A stretch of 39,963 nucleotides of DNA from Chromera velia (GCA_018398765.1 JAHBMJ010000667.1:1-39963), one strand, 5' to 3'; positions 22,517 through 32,941 are shown, counted from the stretch's first letter. Numbers and translations: made by a program. The notes: a model not told the origin generated them from the letters alone.

Positions 22517-22598
22517 AGGAAGGAAGGAAGGAAAGGCAGAAAGAAAAGAAAAGAAAGACAGTTAAGGTCCTTCCTTCCTTCCTTCCTTCCCTCCTTCC
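22517..22598. repeat. GGAA and TTCC runs forming an imperfect inverted repeat
   Basis: GAGGAAGGAAGGAAGGAAA (from 22,517) is followed about 30 bp later by TCCTTCCTTCCTTCCTTCC (from 22,568). They can pair as a hairpin just downstream of the final exon and may lie in the 3' UTR. No terminator-type function is claimed. Confidence 0.6.
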
Positions 22599-22779
22599 TG
22601 CTCGCTCGCGATCGACCTGCTCGATCATTTGAGCACGCAAAAATCTAACACTGCATGCATGACATACTACATTTTCTTTCGATAGAGCAGAACAGTAATA
22701 CTCATGCAATGCTCATGCAATACGATGCGGGGGATTATGCAGATGGATGTAGACCACTATCTTTTCCGATGGATCTTTT

Positions 22780-23190
22780 CGACTTTGCTGCTTGCCTAAC
22801 TACCATACAATGTTTGGTCTCTCTGCCATATCTCTGCTTGCCTGACTGCTCTATAAAGTTCGATATTTTTGCTTCCCTGACTGCCATGCAAAGCTTTATA
22901 TTCCTGCCCGCCGGACCATCATGCAAAGTTCAAATCATGTTTGTGGCCGCCTGACTATCATGCAAAGTTCGAATCATGTTTGTAGCCGCCTGACTATCAT
23001 GCAAAGTTCGAATCATGTTTGTGGCCGCCTAACCATCATGCAAAGTTCGAATCATATTTCTCCCTGCCTGGCTACATCACGGCCGTGCAAGATTTTATGT
23101 TCCTGCTTGCCTGACCGCTGTGCAAACTTCGATGTTCCTGCTTACCTGTCAGGCTGCTGCCCAAAGCTCAATCTTCCTGCATTCTTGTGG
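22780..23190. repeat. 39-bp tandem repeat with degenerate flanks
   Basis: Four core units start ATGCAAAGTTC at 22,921, 22,960, 22,999 and 23,038. Longer, more diverged versions ('GCCTGACYGCCATGCAAAG...TTCCTGC') lie on both sides. The period is 13 codons, which explains the short ORF over it. Confidence 0.8.
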
Positions 23191-23455
23191 ACCCATCTCT
23201 GCGTAGGTCCAAGCCGTTCTGAAGGCAATTTAAACACATTATCACAATTATGATCTATGAGGAATGACAAAATGGAATCTCCCAAGTTGTATTTAAACCC
23301 TGTAAAGCCATCCTGCCGCCGCCGTTTCGACTGCTGTTCCGGCTGTCTTCCCGGTCAGTCCCGGCCGACTTGTTCGAGAGCCTAATCGATGGACTCAGAG
23401 ATTCTGCCGCTGTCATCATTCAAATATCAACTACATCGATCAATGGGTTAACTCA

Positions 23456-23880
23456 CAGCCATTTTAAATAATGATTATCAATGTCACTAACAGAGATTGA
23501 AAATGATAATCATTATCCAAATCGCTATCTTCGGCTAATAATTCTTGGTCATTTTTCATACTATGTTTTTTTAAAAACCCTTTTCTTAGTTATATTTGAT
23601 TTAATGTTGTAACTAGTGTTCTAAAGATAAAAGCTAGAAGGTCTTATTCATATTTTTGAAAATGATCGCTCAGGTTAGTAATGATGATTATTGATCTAGT
23701 TATTGACTAGGCCTTCGGATTTCAGTCTGAGTCTCCATCTAGGTCTCCATCTGCAGTCACATCCATTGCTAGTCAATGCTAGATCCATATTAGATCCATT
23801 GTCACCTAGATTGTTACCCAATAATCATTTATAATAATTATCGAGATAACTAACAGATGTAAACGCACCTAGACTAGTAT
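23456..23880. other. AT-rich stretch with repeated AATGATTATC-type motifs; no gene
   Basis: AATAATGATTATC, GATAATCATTATCC and similar forward and inverted copies recur, along with CTAACAGA motifs. It resembles the stretch at 38,330-38,530. No coding potential seen. Confidence 0.4.
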
Positions 23881-23912
23881 CTTTCAAAACTTAAAACTTC
23901 TTTAAATTTAGC

Positions 23913-24117
23913 ATGAATGAATGAATGAATGAATGAATGAATGAATGAATAAATAAATGAATGAATGAATGAATGAATGAATGAATTATATTATAAATAA
24001 ATGACTGAATGAATAAATGAATGCATCAATGAATCTAACAATGAATTCATAAATGAATGAATGAATGAATATGAATAAATGAATGAATGAATGAATGAAT
24101 AAATGAATGAATGAATG
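23913..24117. repeat. AATG tetranucleotide array, left part
   Basis: Tandem AATG with AATA and AATC interruptions. It stops at 24,117, where a TIR element begins, and resumes at 25,480-25,528. Confidence 0.95.
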
Positions 24118-25479
24118 CAAGTTTGTTAAGTACCGACAACTGTAAGTACCGAAAAACGGAACCGACTCTCAATTTCGTTTTTTATGGAACTTTCGGTACT
24201 TTTTCGGTACTTTCATCACCGGCAAAAATTTTATAAGGTAAGGCTCTAGACTGTTGCTTTTAAACTAGTTCTAATTGAGCCTGATGTAGAAAACTGGCTC
24301 TTCTAAGAGTCTTCTTGGCTCTTCTCGAGTCAAAAGTGTCAAAACTCTAGAAAAGGAGCCATGATGGGCCCAGTGGGGAGCAAGACAGAGCGGAACAGTT
24401 TGTTTTTAGTAAGCAGGGCAGAGCTAAGTTTATTTTTAGTGAAAAAACCTAGAATCCAGTCATTTTAACGTTATAAAGTCTAGTTTAAGCAATATTGTTA
24501 AGGTTCTCAAAGTACTGGTACTGACAGGGTTGCCGATTTTTTTGGCGGTAGACAAGCTTCATTATCGGTAACCGGTAATTACCGGCAGAGTTTGCTGGCA
24601 GTTGGTAAAGACTTGGCAGAATTCTAAGAGTCACTAACACTTTTCAATAACCTAAGTCCTAGGTTATAGGTCAATCAATCAATCACTTAAGGCTAGACTT
24701 AAGGTTAATTCAAAAAGTCAATGCTTGATCTGTAGGAACAGCTATGCGGCCAGTGTGCTTGAAGATGATGTAGGTCAAAGCGATGGGTCCCGTCTTGCAC
24801 TTGGCACCCAAAGACAGAGAACCGCTGGCCGCAATGACCACAGCTAGCCTAGATAGATGCACCCGCATGATTCTAACAACGGAAAGAGTCCGCCTCAAAG
24901 TTTGGGTGGTCTCTCCAATCCAGTGCTCCAGCCTCCAAAGAAAGACCCGCCGCTAAAAGCTGATGTCTGAGGCCTCGAAAGGTTTCTGACTCCGGAGACC
25001 CAAGGGGGTGAAGATTTACCATCTGCAAGCAAGCAGACATGAAAGAATCATAAGTAAATAAGCAGAACAGTGAGAGATGGAGCAAAGTCAAAAAAGAGAG
25101 TAGTTGTTGGATAGACGCTGTCATAGAGCTGTTAGAACTTTTTGCCACTCATAGGGGTGAAGCAGTTAAAAATTTATATTTTTTAAACATTTTTTTAATT
25201 TTTTTTTTGTATGTGAATAGGCTTTTCAAATGCCAATAAACACTTAAAAACATGTTTTTAAAGGTTGGCGCCGCAGGCGAAATTTTTTTTTTTAACCCTA
25301 ATTTTTATCATTTTTTTTGTCGGTAAAAGGAAGGCAGACTAAGGCCATTACCGGTTACCGGCAATTGCCGGTAGACTAGACCTGTTACCAACCAGAAAAG
25401 CAACCCTGGGTACCGAAAAACAGAATGACCCCTCCCAAAAGTCCCGAAGTACCGAAAAGCACGGTACTTAACAATCCTG
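24118..25479. mobile_element. outer TIR element inserted in the AATG array
   Basis: It begins CAAGTTTGTTAAGTACCG and ends with the inverted copy of CAGGATTGTTAAGTACCG (18-bp TIR, 3 mismatches). AATGAATG flanks both sides (24,110-24,117 and 25,480-25,487), which suits an 8-bp target duplication. Because the target is itself an AATG repeat, this is not independent proof. Several internal GTACCGAAAA/TTTTCGGTAC copies lie near both ends. Without the nested hAT it would be about 470 bp, MITE-sized. Confidence 0.7.
24525..25408. mobile_element. hAT-type non-autonomous element nested in the outer element
   Basis: Both ends are CAGGGTTGC (24,525-24,533 and inverted at 25,400-25,408), matching the hAT terminal consensus YARNG. 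The flanks are GGTACTGA and GGTACCGA (24,517-24,524 and 25,409-25,416), an 8-bp duplication with one transition. Inverted subterminal 'CGGTAACCGGTAATTACCGGCAG'-like blocks lie inside each end. A minus-strand open stretch (24,710-25,148) has no recognised transposase motif. Confidence 0.85.
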
Positions 25480-25528
25480 AATGAATGAATGAATGAATGA
25501 ATGAATGAATGAATGAATGAATGAATGA
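25480..25528. repeat. AATG tetranucleotide array, right part
   Basis: Continuation of the array at 23,913-24,117 on the far side of the nested elements. Confidence 0.9.
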
Positions 25529-25529
25529 A

Positions 25530-26208
25530 TACATATTTAACATCTAATTAATTAAACAAAACAATAAACCTATTTTGAAAAGAATTCAATGAAGGCTAAA
25601 ATGAAGATATCATAAGGTTAAGATGAGTGTGCATGTTAAATATATGCTTCTTGTATCTATGTCGCTTTTAGATATCGCTTCTTGAGTAATCGTTCAGCGT
25701 GCTCTTAGCTTTGCAACACACTACAACACACACAGCCTGCGCTCTGCCATTGAGCCAGATTCGTTGCCAGGTTCAGTCACCTTATATAATACCATCATAA
25801 TATGCATTGATTTTGTTTAAATTGGACACAGTGTAACTTTATACCCCCGCGTGTAAGAATAAAAATTTATAATTTATGTTTTTTGCAAACTTAAGTAACT
25901 AAAAGTAATTATTCATGGCCACCAGAGTGGTTCTCTAGTTTTTTGTAGCTTACTGTAGCTAAACGGTTTAAAGACTTGTTTTTTAAATGAGCAGATCATG
26001 GTAGTGCCGAAGGCGCTATAAGTAGTTCTCAGTAACATCAATCCACTGTTTCATCTTCTTTTTCTTGCTCACTTTTACTCGCTGTAAGTCTAAACGGGTC
26101 TAAATTAAAGCGAATTAAGGAGTCGTTTTTGAATCTCTCTCCTTGTAAAATTGTCTTTCCTTTTTGAAACCTGCAAAAACATTACAGTGGCGTGACAGTG
26201 CAGTACAG
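25530..26208. other. no gene recognised
   Basis: AT-rich sequence. No ORF with coding character, and no inverted or tandem repeat of note apart from TCTAAAC-like motifs near 26,090-26,103. Confidence 0.4.
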
Positions 26209-26216
26209 TGCAGGGT

Positions 26217-27718
26217 CATGCTGTCTAAACCTTCAGAATAACTGCCTGCGCTGACCCCAGGCGGCCTTGATGGGCCGCCTGGGGTCTTATGTATAACCTT
26301 CCCCAGGCGGTCCTTACAGACCACCTACAGCACCCCAGATAGTCAGGGGGTCTTTCTGCATTCTCTCTATAGTGTGAAAAACATTTAAAAAAGTTTTAAA
26401 ATACCTTTATTCAAGGATTTAGTATCTGAACACAACTTTAAAGATTTATTTACAATGCTTCAAATTGAATCAATAAATCAAAATTTTTGTATAATTCTAG
26501 ATATTATTTTATAAAAAAGAATTAAATCAAATTTTCTGAATAATTTTTCAGAGTAAATTTCTACTCTGCAATAAGTTTATAAACAATGCAAAGTTGCATG
26601 TATTACTTTTTGTTTACTTAGATTGGTACCTCCCAGATAAGCTCGAAATCTTTTGCCTCATCAATGCCATGGTGGTGAGAGACACAGATATCGATTGCCT
26701 GTCTGAATGTTCTGCGGCGGTTCTCTTCAGCTACGGCCTGTTCTTCTGTTATGTCCTCCATGTGAAACACCTCTCTCCGTTCCTCTACCTCTTCCCTCTC
26801 AGATTCTTCTTCTACCGCATTTACTGAAAAGAACATGCCATCAGGCAGATGCCCCACCTCCCTCTCCTTTCTAAATTGCTCTGCTTGATTCATATTTTCA
26901 GGGGGCGTAAAATGTGCTACTTCTTACTGAGAGAGGCATGACGTAGGCACTGACCATATGGCTCGTTCGCCCGCCGTCATTAGATCGATAGAGGAGGGAT
27001 TCCACACGTGCACAAATCGCTACACATGTTGCGCTGTGAGTATGGTGGTTGGGAAGTACTGGAGCCAGTCCGTCAGCCCCCCCTTTCTGGATATCTCTGC
27101 AAAAAAAGCCCTCTCTGTATCGTGATCGGCCTTCACCACTCTTCCTAGGCGATCATAGTAGGGGGCATTGTGGACGGGGGGATTGGGAGGATTGAAAAGA
27201 AGGTGGGTGATAGAGGCTCCCTCTCCTGCCTAATACAACAGTTCAACAGAGTTATCAAGAAGGGACATGTGCATTACCACAGTCTCTCCTATCAGCAATC
27301 CCCGCATGGCTACTTCAAATAGGGTTACGTAGTGGTCTCTTACTGCTATGACTGCCAGTGCGTCAACTTAATGTGTATCTACTGGTATCTATCGCTGATC
27401 GCAACTGCTGAACAAAAAGTTGCTGCCGGTTTGTATGATCCGGTCGAACCTTTGATGTGTGGCATGCATATATAGATTGCGAGGTCGTGTCGGCGTGTCC
27501 CTCGCGCGAACCCGGTCAGGCATGTGCACCGTGGTTTATAACGACAAGGTCGGCGCCTTCGGTACTGACCTTCACCCCAGGCAACTCTCAATAACTACCT
27601 AAGGCTTCACCCCAGGCAGCTCTATATAAACTTAGGCAAAACCACCTGGGGTCGCCCCAGGCGGCCCGCCGGTGTGCCTGGGGTATCCCAGGCGCCCCAG
27701 GCAGGTTTAGACAGCATG
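26217..27718. mobile_element. non-autonomous DNA transposon with 8-bp target duplication
   Basis: A perfect 16-bp TIR CATGCTGTCTAAACCT lies at 26,217-26,232 and inverted at 27,703-27,718. TGCAGGGT duplicates on both sides (26,209-26,216 and 27,719-27,726), an 8-bp signature as in hAT. Subterminal CCCCAGGC motifs cluster at both ends, including a perfect 14-bp stem hairpin at 26,253-26,286. There is no recognisable transposase, but a decayed coding stretch lies inside on the minus strand. Confidence 0.88.
26618..27367 (-). pseudogene. unidentified decayed coding stretch inside the element
   Basis: A single minus-strand frame of about 250 codons reads like protein, for example VIAVRDHYVTLFEVAMRGLL, ERAFFAEISRKGGLTDWLQY, VWNPSSIDLMTAGERAIW and a Glu-rich HMEDITEEQAVAEENRRR. 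It is broken only by TAG (27,230-27,232), TAG (27,020-27,022) and TAA (26,924-26,926). No indels are needed. I do not recognise the family. It could be a captured host-gene exon or a remnant of the element's own gene. Confidence 0.5.
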
Positions 27719-28042
27719 TGCAGGGTATACAATTGATTGTACGCCGTTGTCGCCGCGCCGCCTCCCTAGGATCGCCGGCTCGCCGGCCCGCGGCCCGCCC
27801 GGAACCGCGCGGAATGTCTGTGCGATGGGGTCAGAAATTAAAAGCGAAAAAGTGTGGGCCGCCTCAACATACAGCTCAAGCATACATGCAGGCCGGATCT
27901 CTATGGATCTCTCACTGATAGGCTTTCACTCCGCGGTGTTTCGAACGGAGCCATGATCACTGGCCGGGTGTTTGCCGGGTATGCACTTCTGGGCTGCTCA
28001 GCGACTGCGGCACATTGAAAGGAGGCATTGGATTGAACCAAC

Positions 28043-29164
28043 ATGGGCAACCTTGTGGCTCCAAGGGCAGCGGTAGTAGAGCCTGGAGCGGTAGTAGTAT
28101 TTCCACAATCAAACGCCCACAGTGTAGAGAGTTCAATAGTGTACGCCTATACACTTGGCTGGCTGGCTGTGGTGGTCGTGCTGGGCCCCGTGATTCGAGC
28201 AGGAGGCTTTCTCTTACTGGATGTTCTCGTCCATGTTAGTTCCTCAAGTGCCGTCTCCGAGTTTGTGTCCTTGATGGACATGTCTCTTCTGGTGCTGTCC
28301 CTGTCGGTGGTCTTTTGGAGTTGGGGGCACATTCTTTTTTTTGAGCGCTTCACAATGAGCAGGAAGAGCTCGATGGTTGTTTTGGGCTTTGGTGCTCTGA
28401 CGGTGGGGGTGCTGCCTCTGGGTGTCCCTTTCTGTTCAGCCCTGCTGCTTTCTTATGTTTTGTTGTTCGCGTCCGGGGGATGCCGTGAGCTTCTCCATTG
28501 GCCTGTATCCTGCTGTCTGCCTTTCGTTGTGCTGGCAACTGACGTGAGTGTCGGGAAGCTGCTGTGCCCCGAGGGCGCGAACCGGCTCTCTGCGCTGTTG
28601 AGCGCGGCCCTTTTTGTTTGGGTTCCTATTTGTCTTGGGTGCACAGGGGTTTCGTTTGGGGCTTTGTTTTCTGTCTTCTGTGATGGAAGATCTGGTGTCA
28701 AGAAGGCAGAGGAAGGGGAGGGAACAGGCAGGGGAAAGAGCAGACGGGCGATGAGACGGTCATTGCGAGATGGGGAGGGAGGAAGGGCAGACGGTGAAGC
28801 CGTTTTCAAACAAACGAAAAACAAAAGGAAAAAGGAACAGGTCGCACCCGAAACGGACACTCAGGCTAACGCAAAATCGAAGGAAATGGAAAAAGAGGAG
28901 GTGCTATCTAGGAGGAAGCAAAGAAGAAAGAAAAAGGAAGCAGCAGCCAAGAGAGAGGCTGTCACTGAGACTTTTCCAAAGGAATTTCCAAGGGAAACGG
29001 AAAAGGCTGAAGAGGCATCCAGTGCAGAGGCTCAGGTTGACACAGGAGGACCGCCTGCAGAGGGCCTTGACCTCAGGAGGAGGAAGAAGAGGAAGGAGAA
29101 GACTGGGTGTAGGAAGAGGACACGAGGGCACGAACAGCCAGAATTATTGAAGGAGTTGGAGTAA
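28043..29164 (+). CDS. hypothetical multi-pass membrane protein with charged tail
   Basis: An uninterrupted 373-codon ORF. The ATG has A at -3 and G at +4. The first 220 residues contain about five or six hydrophobic stretches, for example YTLGWLAVVVVLGPVI, MSLLVLSLSVVFW, MVVLGFGALTVGVLPLGV, SALLLSYVLLFAS and LFVWVPICLGCTG. The last 150 residues are Lys/Arg/Glu-rich with runs such as RRKQRRKKKEAAAKRE. No known domain is recognised. Antisense ORFs exist over the same stretch but are shorter and less coherent. It may be a membrane protein with a cytoplasmic basic tail, or a fortuitous ORF. Confidence 0.42.
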   Translation: MGNLVAPRAAVVEPGAVVVFPQSNAHSVESSIVYAYTLGWLAVVVVLGPVIRAGGFLLLDVLVHVSSSSAVSEFVSLMDMSLLVLSLSVVFWSWGHILFFERFTMSRKSSMVVLGFGALTVGVLPLGVPFCSALLLSYVLLFASGGCRELLHWPVSCCLPFVVLATDVSVGKLLCPEGANRLSALLSAALFVWVPICLGCTGVSFGALFSVFCDGRSGVKKAEEGEGTGRGKSRRAMRRSLRDGEGGRADGEAVFKQTKNKRKKEQVAPETDTQANAKSKEMEKEEVLSRRKQRRKKKEAAAKREAVTETFPKEFPRETEKAEEASSAEAQVDTGGPPAEGLDLRRRKKRKEKTGCRKRTRGHEQPELLKELE

Positions 29165-30159
29165 GACCAGAGACCGACGTACGAAGCGACAACAGGGATG
29201 CATGGACCTGCCTAGTGCTATATGAATGTCTTGGCGACGCCTTGTTCCCGTTCTCCCTCAATGATTTGTGTGGTGCTCTCATTGAAAATCAGTGAGCGAT
29301 GGATTGGCTGTTCGGGGCGGGAGGGCACTCTTTGAGGAAACAATTAAAGAAAGAAAAAGCTTCTTCTCCGGACTACAAAAACATTCATGCATTCCGGCAA
29401 GGCAAAACAGGGAGAAAGAATAACTCATGTTGGGTGCGTATTGAATTCCGCAACTTGTGACGCGGCAGTAGAGACACTGAACACCGCCAACCCTCGGAGA
29501 GGTTCCAGAAGAGAGACGCGGGGACTTGGGTTCACTCTTCGAGGGTGATGGAGAGCGGGTGGTGGGCAACAACTTGCTTCTCCTCAAAGACAACCTCACT
29601 AAGAGGCAGTCCGACAGGCTCTCTGATTTTGCACTGAGGCACGCCTTCGGAAGGCAGTCACTGCATGAGCCTCGATCGAGAAGACAGAGCCTCGATCATG
29701 TCCCTCCCATGCAACACACCGGCAGAGTTCTTGCAACCGCTACATGCGCCCTTCGCTCGCTTCGACAGCCGAGGGGTGCACGGGCATGAGGCACGGACGG
29801 ACGGACACAGACAGACAGCTGCTCTTTCCAAAGAGGACTGACAGACCGCAAACCCCTAAAGCCATCTCCCTCCCGTCCGAGAGAGAAAGTCGAGGAAGTC
29901 GAGGCTTCCGTCGAACTCTGACTCGTCCTCGTGAAGAGCGCCTTTGCAGCGCAGCAAGGTCGGCTGAAGAGGACGCGTCTCTGTTTCTCTCTTTCTGTCT
30001 TTCTTTCGTCCCCTGTCAGGCTTTCTCCCCCCCACCTCTCTGTGTGTGAGTGTGTGTGTATGTGTCCCCGTGTGTGTAAAGTGTTTTTGCTTGGCACTAT
30101 CTTGATGTTTTCCGACAAGGTTTGTTTTCTGCGCCAGTTGATTTCCCTTTTGAATGCAT
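29165..30159. other. no gene recognised
   Basis: A short plus-strand reading (to TGA at about 29,294) with VLYECLGDALFPFSLNDLCG looks protein-like but has no clear start and a TAG upstream. The rest has only low-complexity ORFs leading into the minisatellite. Confidence 0.35.
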
Positions 30160-31023
30160 CCTTGGCGTTGTTTGTCTGATCGAAGTTTCTCTCTCTCTTT
30201 CTGATTCCAACACATTGAGAGTCCATCAATGCCTTGGCGTTGTTTGTCTGATCGAAGTTTCTCTCTCTCTTTCTGATTCCAACACATTGAGAGTCCGTCA
30301 ATGCCTTGGCGTTGTTTGTCTGATCGAAGTTTCTCTCTCTCTTTCTGATTCCAACACATTGAGAGTCCATCAATGCCTTGGCGTTGTTTGTCTGATCGAA
30401 GTTGCTCTCTCTCTTTCTGATTCCAACACATTGAGAGTCCGTCAATGCCTTGGCGTTGTTTGTCTGATCGAAGTTTCTCTCTCTCTTTCTGATTCCAACA
30501 CATTGAGAGTCCGTCAATGCCTTGGCGTTGTTTGTCTGATCGAAGTTTCTCTCTCTCTTTCTGATTCCAACACATTGAGAGTCCGTCAATGCCTTGGCGT
30601 TGTTTGTCTGAAGTTTCTCTCTCTCTTTCTGATTCCAACACATTGAGAGTCCGTCAATGCCTTGGCGTTGTTTGTCTGATCGAAGTTTCTTTCTCTCTCT
30701 CTTTCTGATTCCAACACATTGAGAGTCCGTCAATGCCTTGGCGTTGTTTGTCTGATCGAAGTTTCTCTCTCTCTTTCTGATTCCAACACATTGAGAGTCC
30801 GTCAATGCCTTGGCGTTGTTTGTCTGATCGAAGTTTCTCTCTCTCTTTCTGATTCCAACACATTGAGAGTCCGTCAATGCCTTGGCGTTGTTTGTCTGAT
30901 CGAAGTTTCTCTCTCTCTTTCTGATTCCAACACATTGAGAGTCCGTCAATGCCTTGGCGTTGTTTGTCTGATCGAAGTTTCTCTCTCTCTTTCTGATTCC
31001 AACACATTGAGAGTCCGTCAATG
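30160..31023. repeat. 72-bp minisatellite, twelve units
   Basis: Units begin CCTTGGCGTTG at 30,160, 30,232, 30,304, 30,376, 30,448, 30,520, 30,592, 30,660, 30,736, 30,808, 30,880 and 30,952. Unit 7 has lost 4 bp and unit 8 has gained 4 bp. The period is 24 codons, so long ORFs appear on both strands without implying a gene. Unit-to-unit differences are few, for example GTCCGTC versus GTCCATC. Confidence 0.97.
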
Positions 31024-31261
31024 CAGAAGAGAGGCCGAGCTGAGAGAGACCGTCTGTGGCCCCGCACGAAGCTTCTCCTCTTTCCCTTCGACCGCTGTCC
31101 CGACGCTCCTCGAGGAAGGAAAACTTGTCCTCTCATCTCGATCAACTAAAGAGAAGGGGTAGGAGATCAAGGGGGGACGGCCACTGGAGCAGTTGTAAGG
31201 ATGACCCTGGCTCATCCTTTGTTGTTTTTTTGCGGTCTTTTTTAGAACTTGACCCTGACAT

Positions 31262-31468
31262 GTCTGTTACCTGCCTAGTTGCCTGCTTAGCCTCCCCCTC
31301 TGCTTGAGTGGATCATCCGCTAATTCTGCTGAGGTCGGATCTACGGGCCATGCATTTGTTGACATTCCGCTCAGGACCACACGCCCAGGTGACGCCCTCT
31401 TTGCTGGTATGGAAGGAAAGGTTGAGATTGTATGCACCTTTTCCGAAAGGCAGGTTCCAATGATGAAG
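31262..31468 (+). other. possible coding exon, unidentified
   Basis: One plus-strand frame reads through SANSAEVGSTGHAFVDIPLR, TRPGDALFAGMEGKVEIVCT and FSERQVPMMK to a consensus donor GTAAGA at 31,469. There is no ATG and the upstream acceptor is not clear. A minus-strand ORF overlaps. Recorded as exon-like only. Confidence 0.22.
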
Positions 31469-32356
31469 GTAAGATAGTCAGAGATTTCAGACATGGGGAC
31501 AGAGCACAACACTGGGCAGGCTCTGAAGTGATGTGGCCGAAAGTGCGTTGGGAGAGGAAGAAACAGACGAACGCGTGGATTTAGCGTTGAAGCGTCTGGA
31601 GGTTTGGTTCGAATCAGAGAAGAAAGACATGAGAGGGCAGGACCCGGCCAGGGACCCGGCAGGTCTCTGCACTTGAGGCACGCTTCGAATCTGTTCGAAT
31701 CTTATTAAATCTGACTTAGTATATAATACGTAGAACACTAGTAGTCTGGCCTAGAGCTAGGTCTAGAGTTTATAACACTAGATATCGATGCAATTATAAA
31801 ATTCAATTATGAATGATTCAATGATGATTACACTGGTTTTATGTCTAGTTTTATGTCTGCAAACTTCTAAGTAGATCGATTTATACAACTGAATAAACGC
31901 ACGGACGTGGGCGGGCGGGACATGAGGGGGGTCTTAATCAAACCGGACCCCGCCGCCCACACTGCATAATTTTGGCCTCGTATGGGGAAAGGAGAAGAGA
32001 GCCCTGCCTTCCTTTCTTCCCGCTTCTGAACCCCATCCAACTTACCTAGGAGACGTTAGTTCGCCTCTCTAAACTCTCTCTAGCTGCTTGATGCAGAAAA
32101 AACGACTCCAATACACACAGGGAGTACAAAGAACAGACGTCTGAGCTCTGACACCTGAAGAGGCCAAAGAGGCCTCCCTGGACTCAGAAGTGAATAAAGG
32201 GCTGTGATGTATCAATGATGATAAAATGCATACCGACACATTCCATCTGGTCCAGGTAACTTAGTTCCAACAGGAGACAACGAATGGTTGGTGCACTATG
32301 GACTTCAAGTGATAAGTCTGCCCAGGAACAGAAAGATACACTCCAGAGGGCAGCCT

Positions 32357-32363
32357 ATATAAA
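32357..32363 (+). promoter_or_regulatory. possible TATA box of the split element
   Basis: CCTATATAAAATCG lies about 85 bp upstream of the ATG at 32,446, a plausible core-promoter arrangement. This rests on position and motif only. Confidence 0.3.
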
Positions 32364-32445
32364 ATCGCTGGAAGACTTTTCTCTTTCTTAAGTGCCTCAA
32401 ACCTGCATCCAGCACACAGAGGTACTGCCCAACACGCATACGATC

Positions 32446-32620
32446 ATGTCTCGAGGGAATGAGCAAGACAGAACGACCTACCCGGGGAAGTGGAAGTCGA
32501 TCAATGCTCCAGAGACGTCACTTCACCACAACAAAGACACAAAAGAATTTTACCTTCCCACAACTAGCAGACATACCAGTAACCTATCCCACTGCCCTGG
32601 AAGGATGTCAACTGATAAGA
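32446..32620 (+). pseudogene. 5' part of an ORF interrupted by the LTR element
   Basis: The ATG opens MSRGNEQDRTTYPGKWKS and continues to GRMSTDK at the insertion point. On the far side of the LTR element, after one TAAGA copy, the same frame goes on with RHWAKLSGIDFGASW, a TGA, and then MLLRRLEGPILDCLQYQLPN. No family recognised. It may be the gene of the inverted-ended element. Confidence 0.4.
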
Positions 32621-32939
32621 TGTGAGGGGCGTGCCTGGGGCTAAGACGTCGGGCTGTATATGTAGCGGCGCGAGAGGTGCTGCCGGGGCGTGAGCGCGCA
32701 TAGTATAGGTACCGGGACCGGCTCGGAGACGGCTTACCGCCAGGCCACGAGCGCGCGCGATCAAATCGATTTTAGTGAAGGCTGCTATGGGACGAGGCCA
32801 AATAAATGCAGTTAATGGTTCGAGCAGCCTGGTGCATGAAGTGATCAACAGACTGTTTGACTAGCTAGATTGAACACTGACGCTTCTAGGTCAGACGTAC
32901 CTTCAGACTACCTTATAGCATTGTACTGTTCATCTTACA
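32621..32939 (+). repeat. 5' LTR
   Basis: Starts TGTGAGGGGCGTGCC and ends CATCTTACA. It contains an AATAAA at 32,802-32,807 region (CCAAATAAATGC). It aligns without gaps to the 3' LTR with 16 differences, all transitions. Confidence 0.97.
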
Positions 32940-32941
32940 GT

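Noticed and set aside
22921-23060. CRISPR-like array of four regular units
   Set aside because: Units are directly adjacent 39-bp tandem copies with no unique spacers, in a eukaryotic context.
29696-31021. 441-codon minus-strand ORF over the 72-bp repeats
   Set aside because: Mostly a translation of a 72-bp tandem repeat that is open on both strands. The unique part has no domain. Kept as a repeat only.
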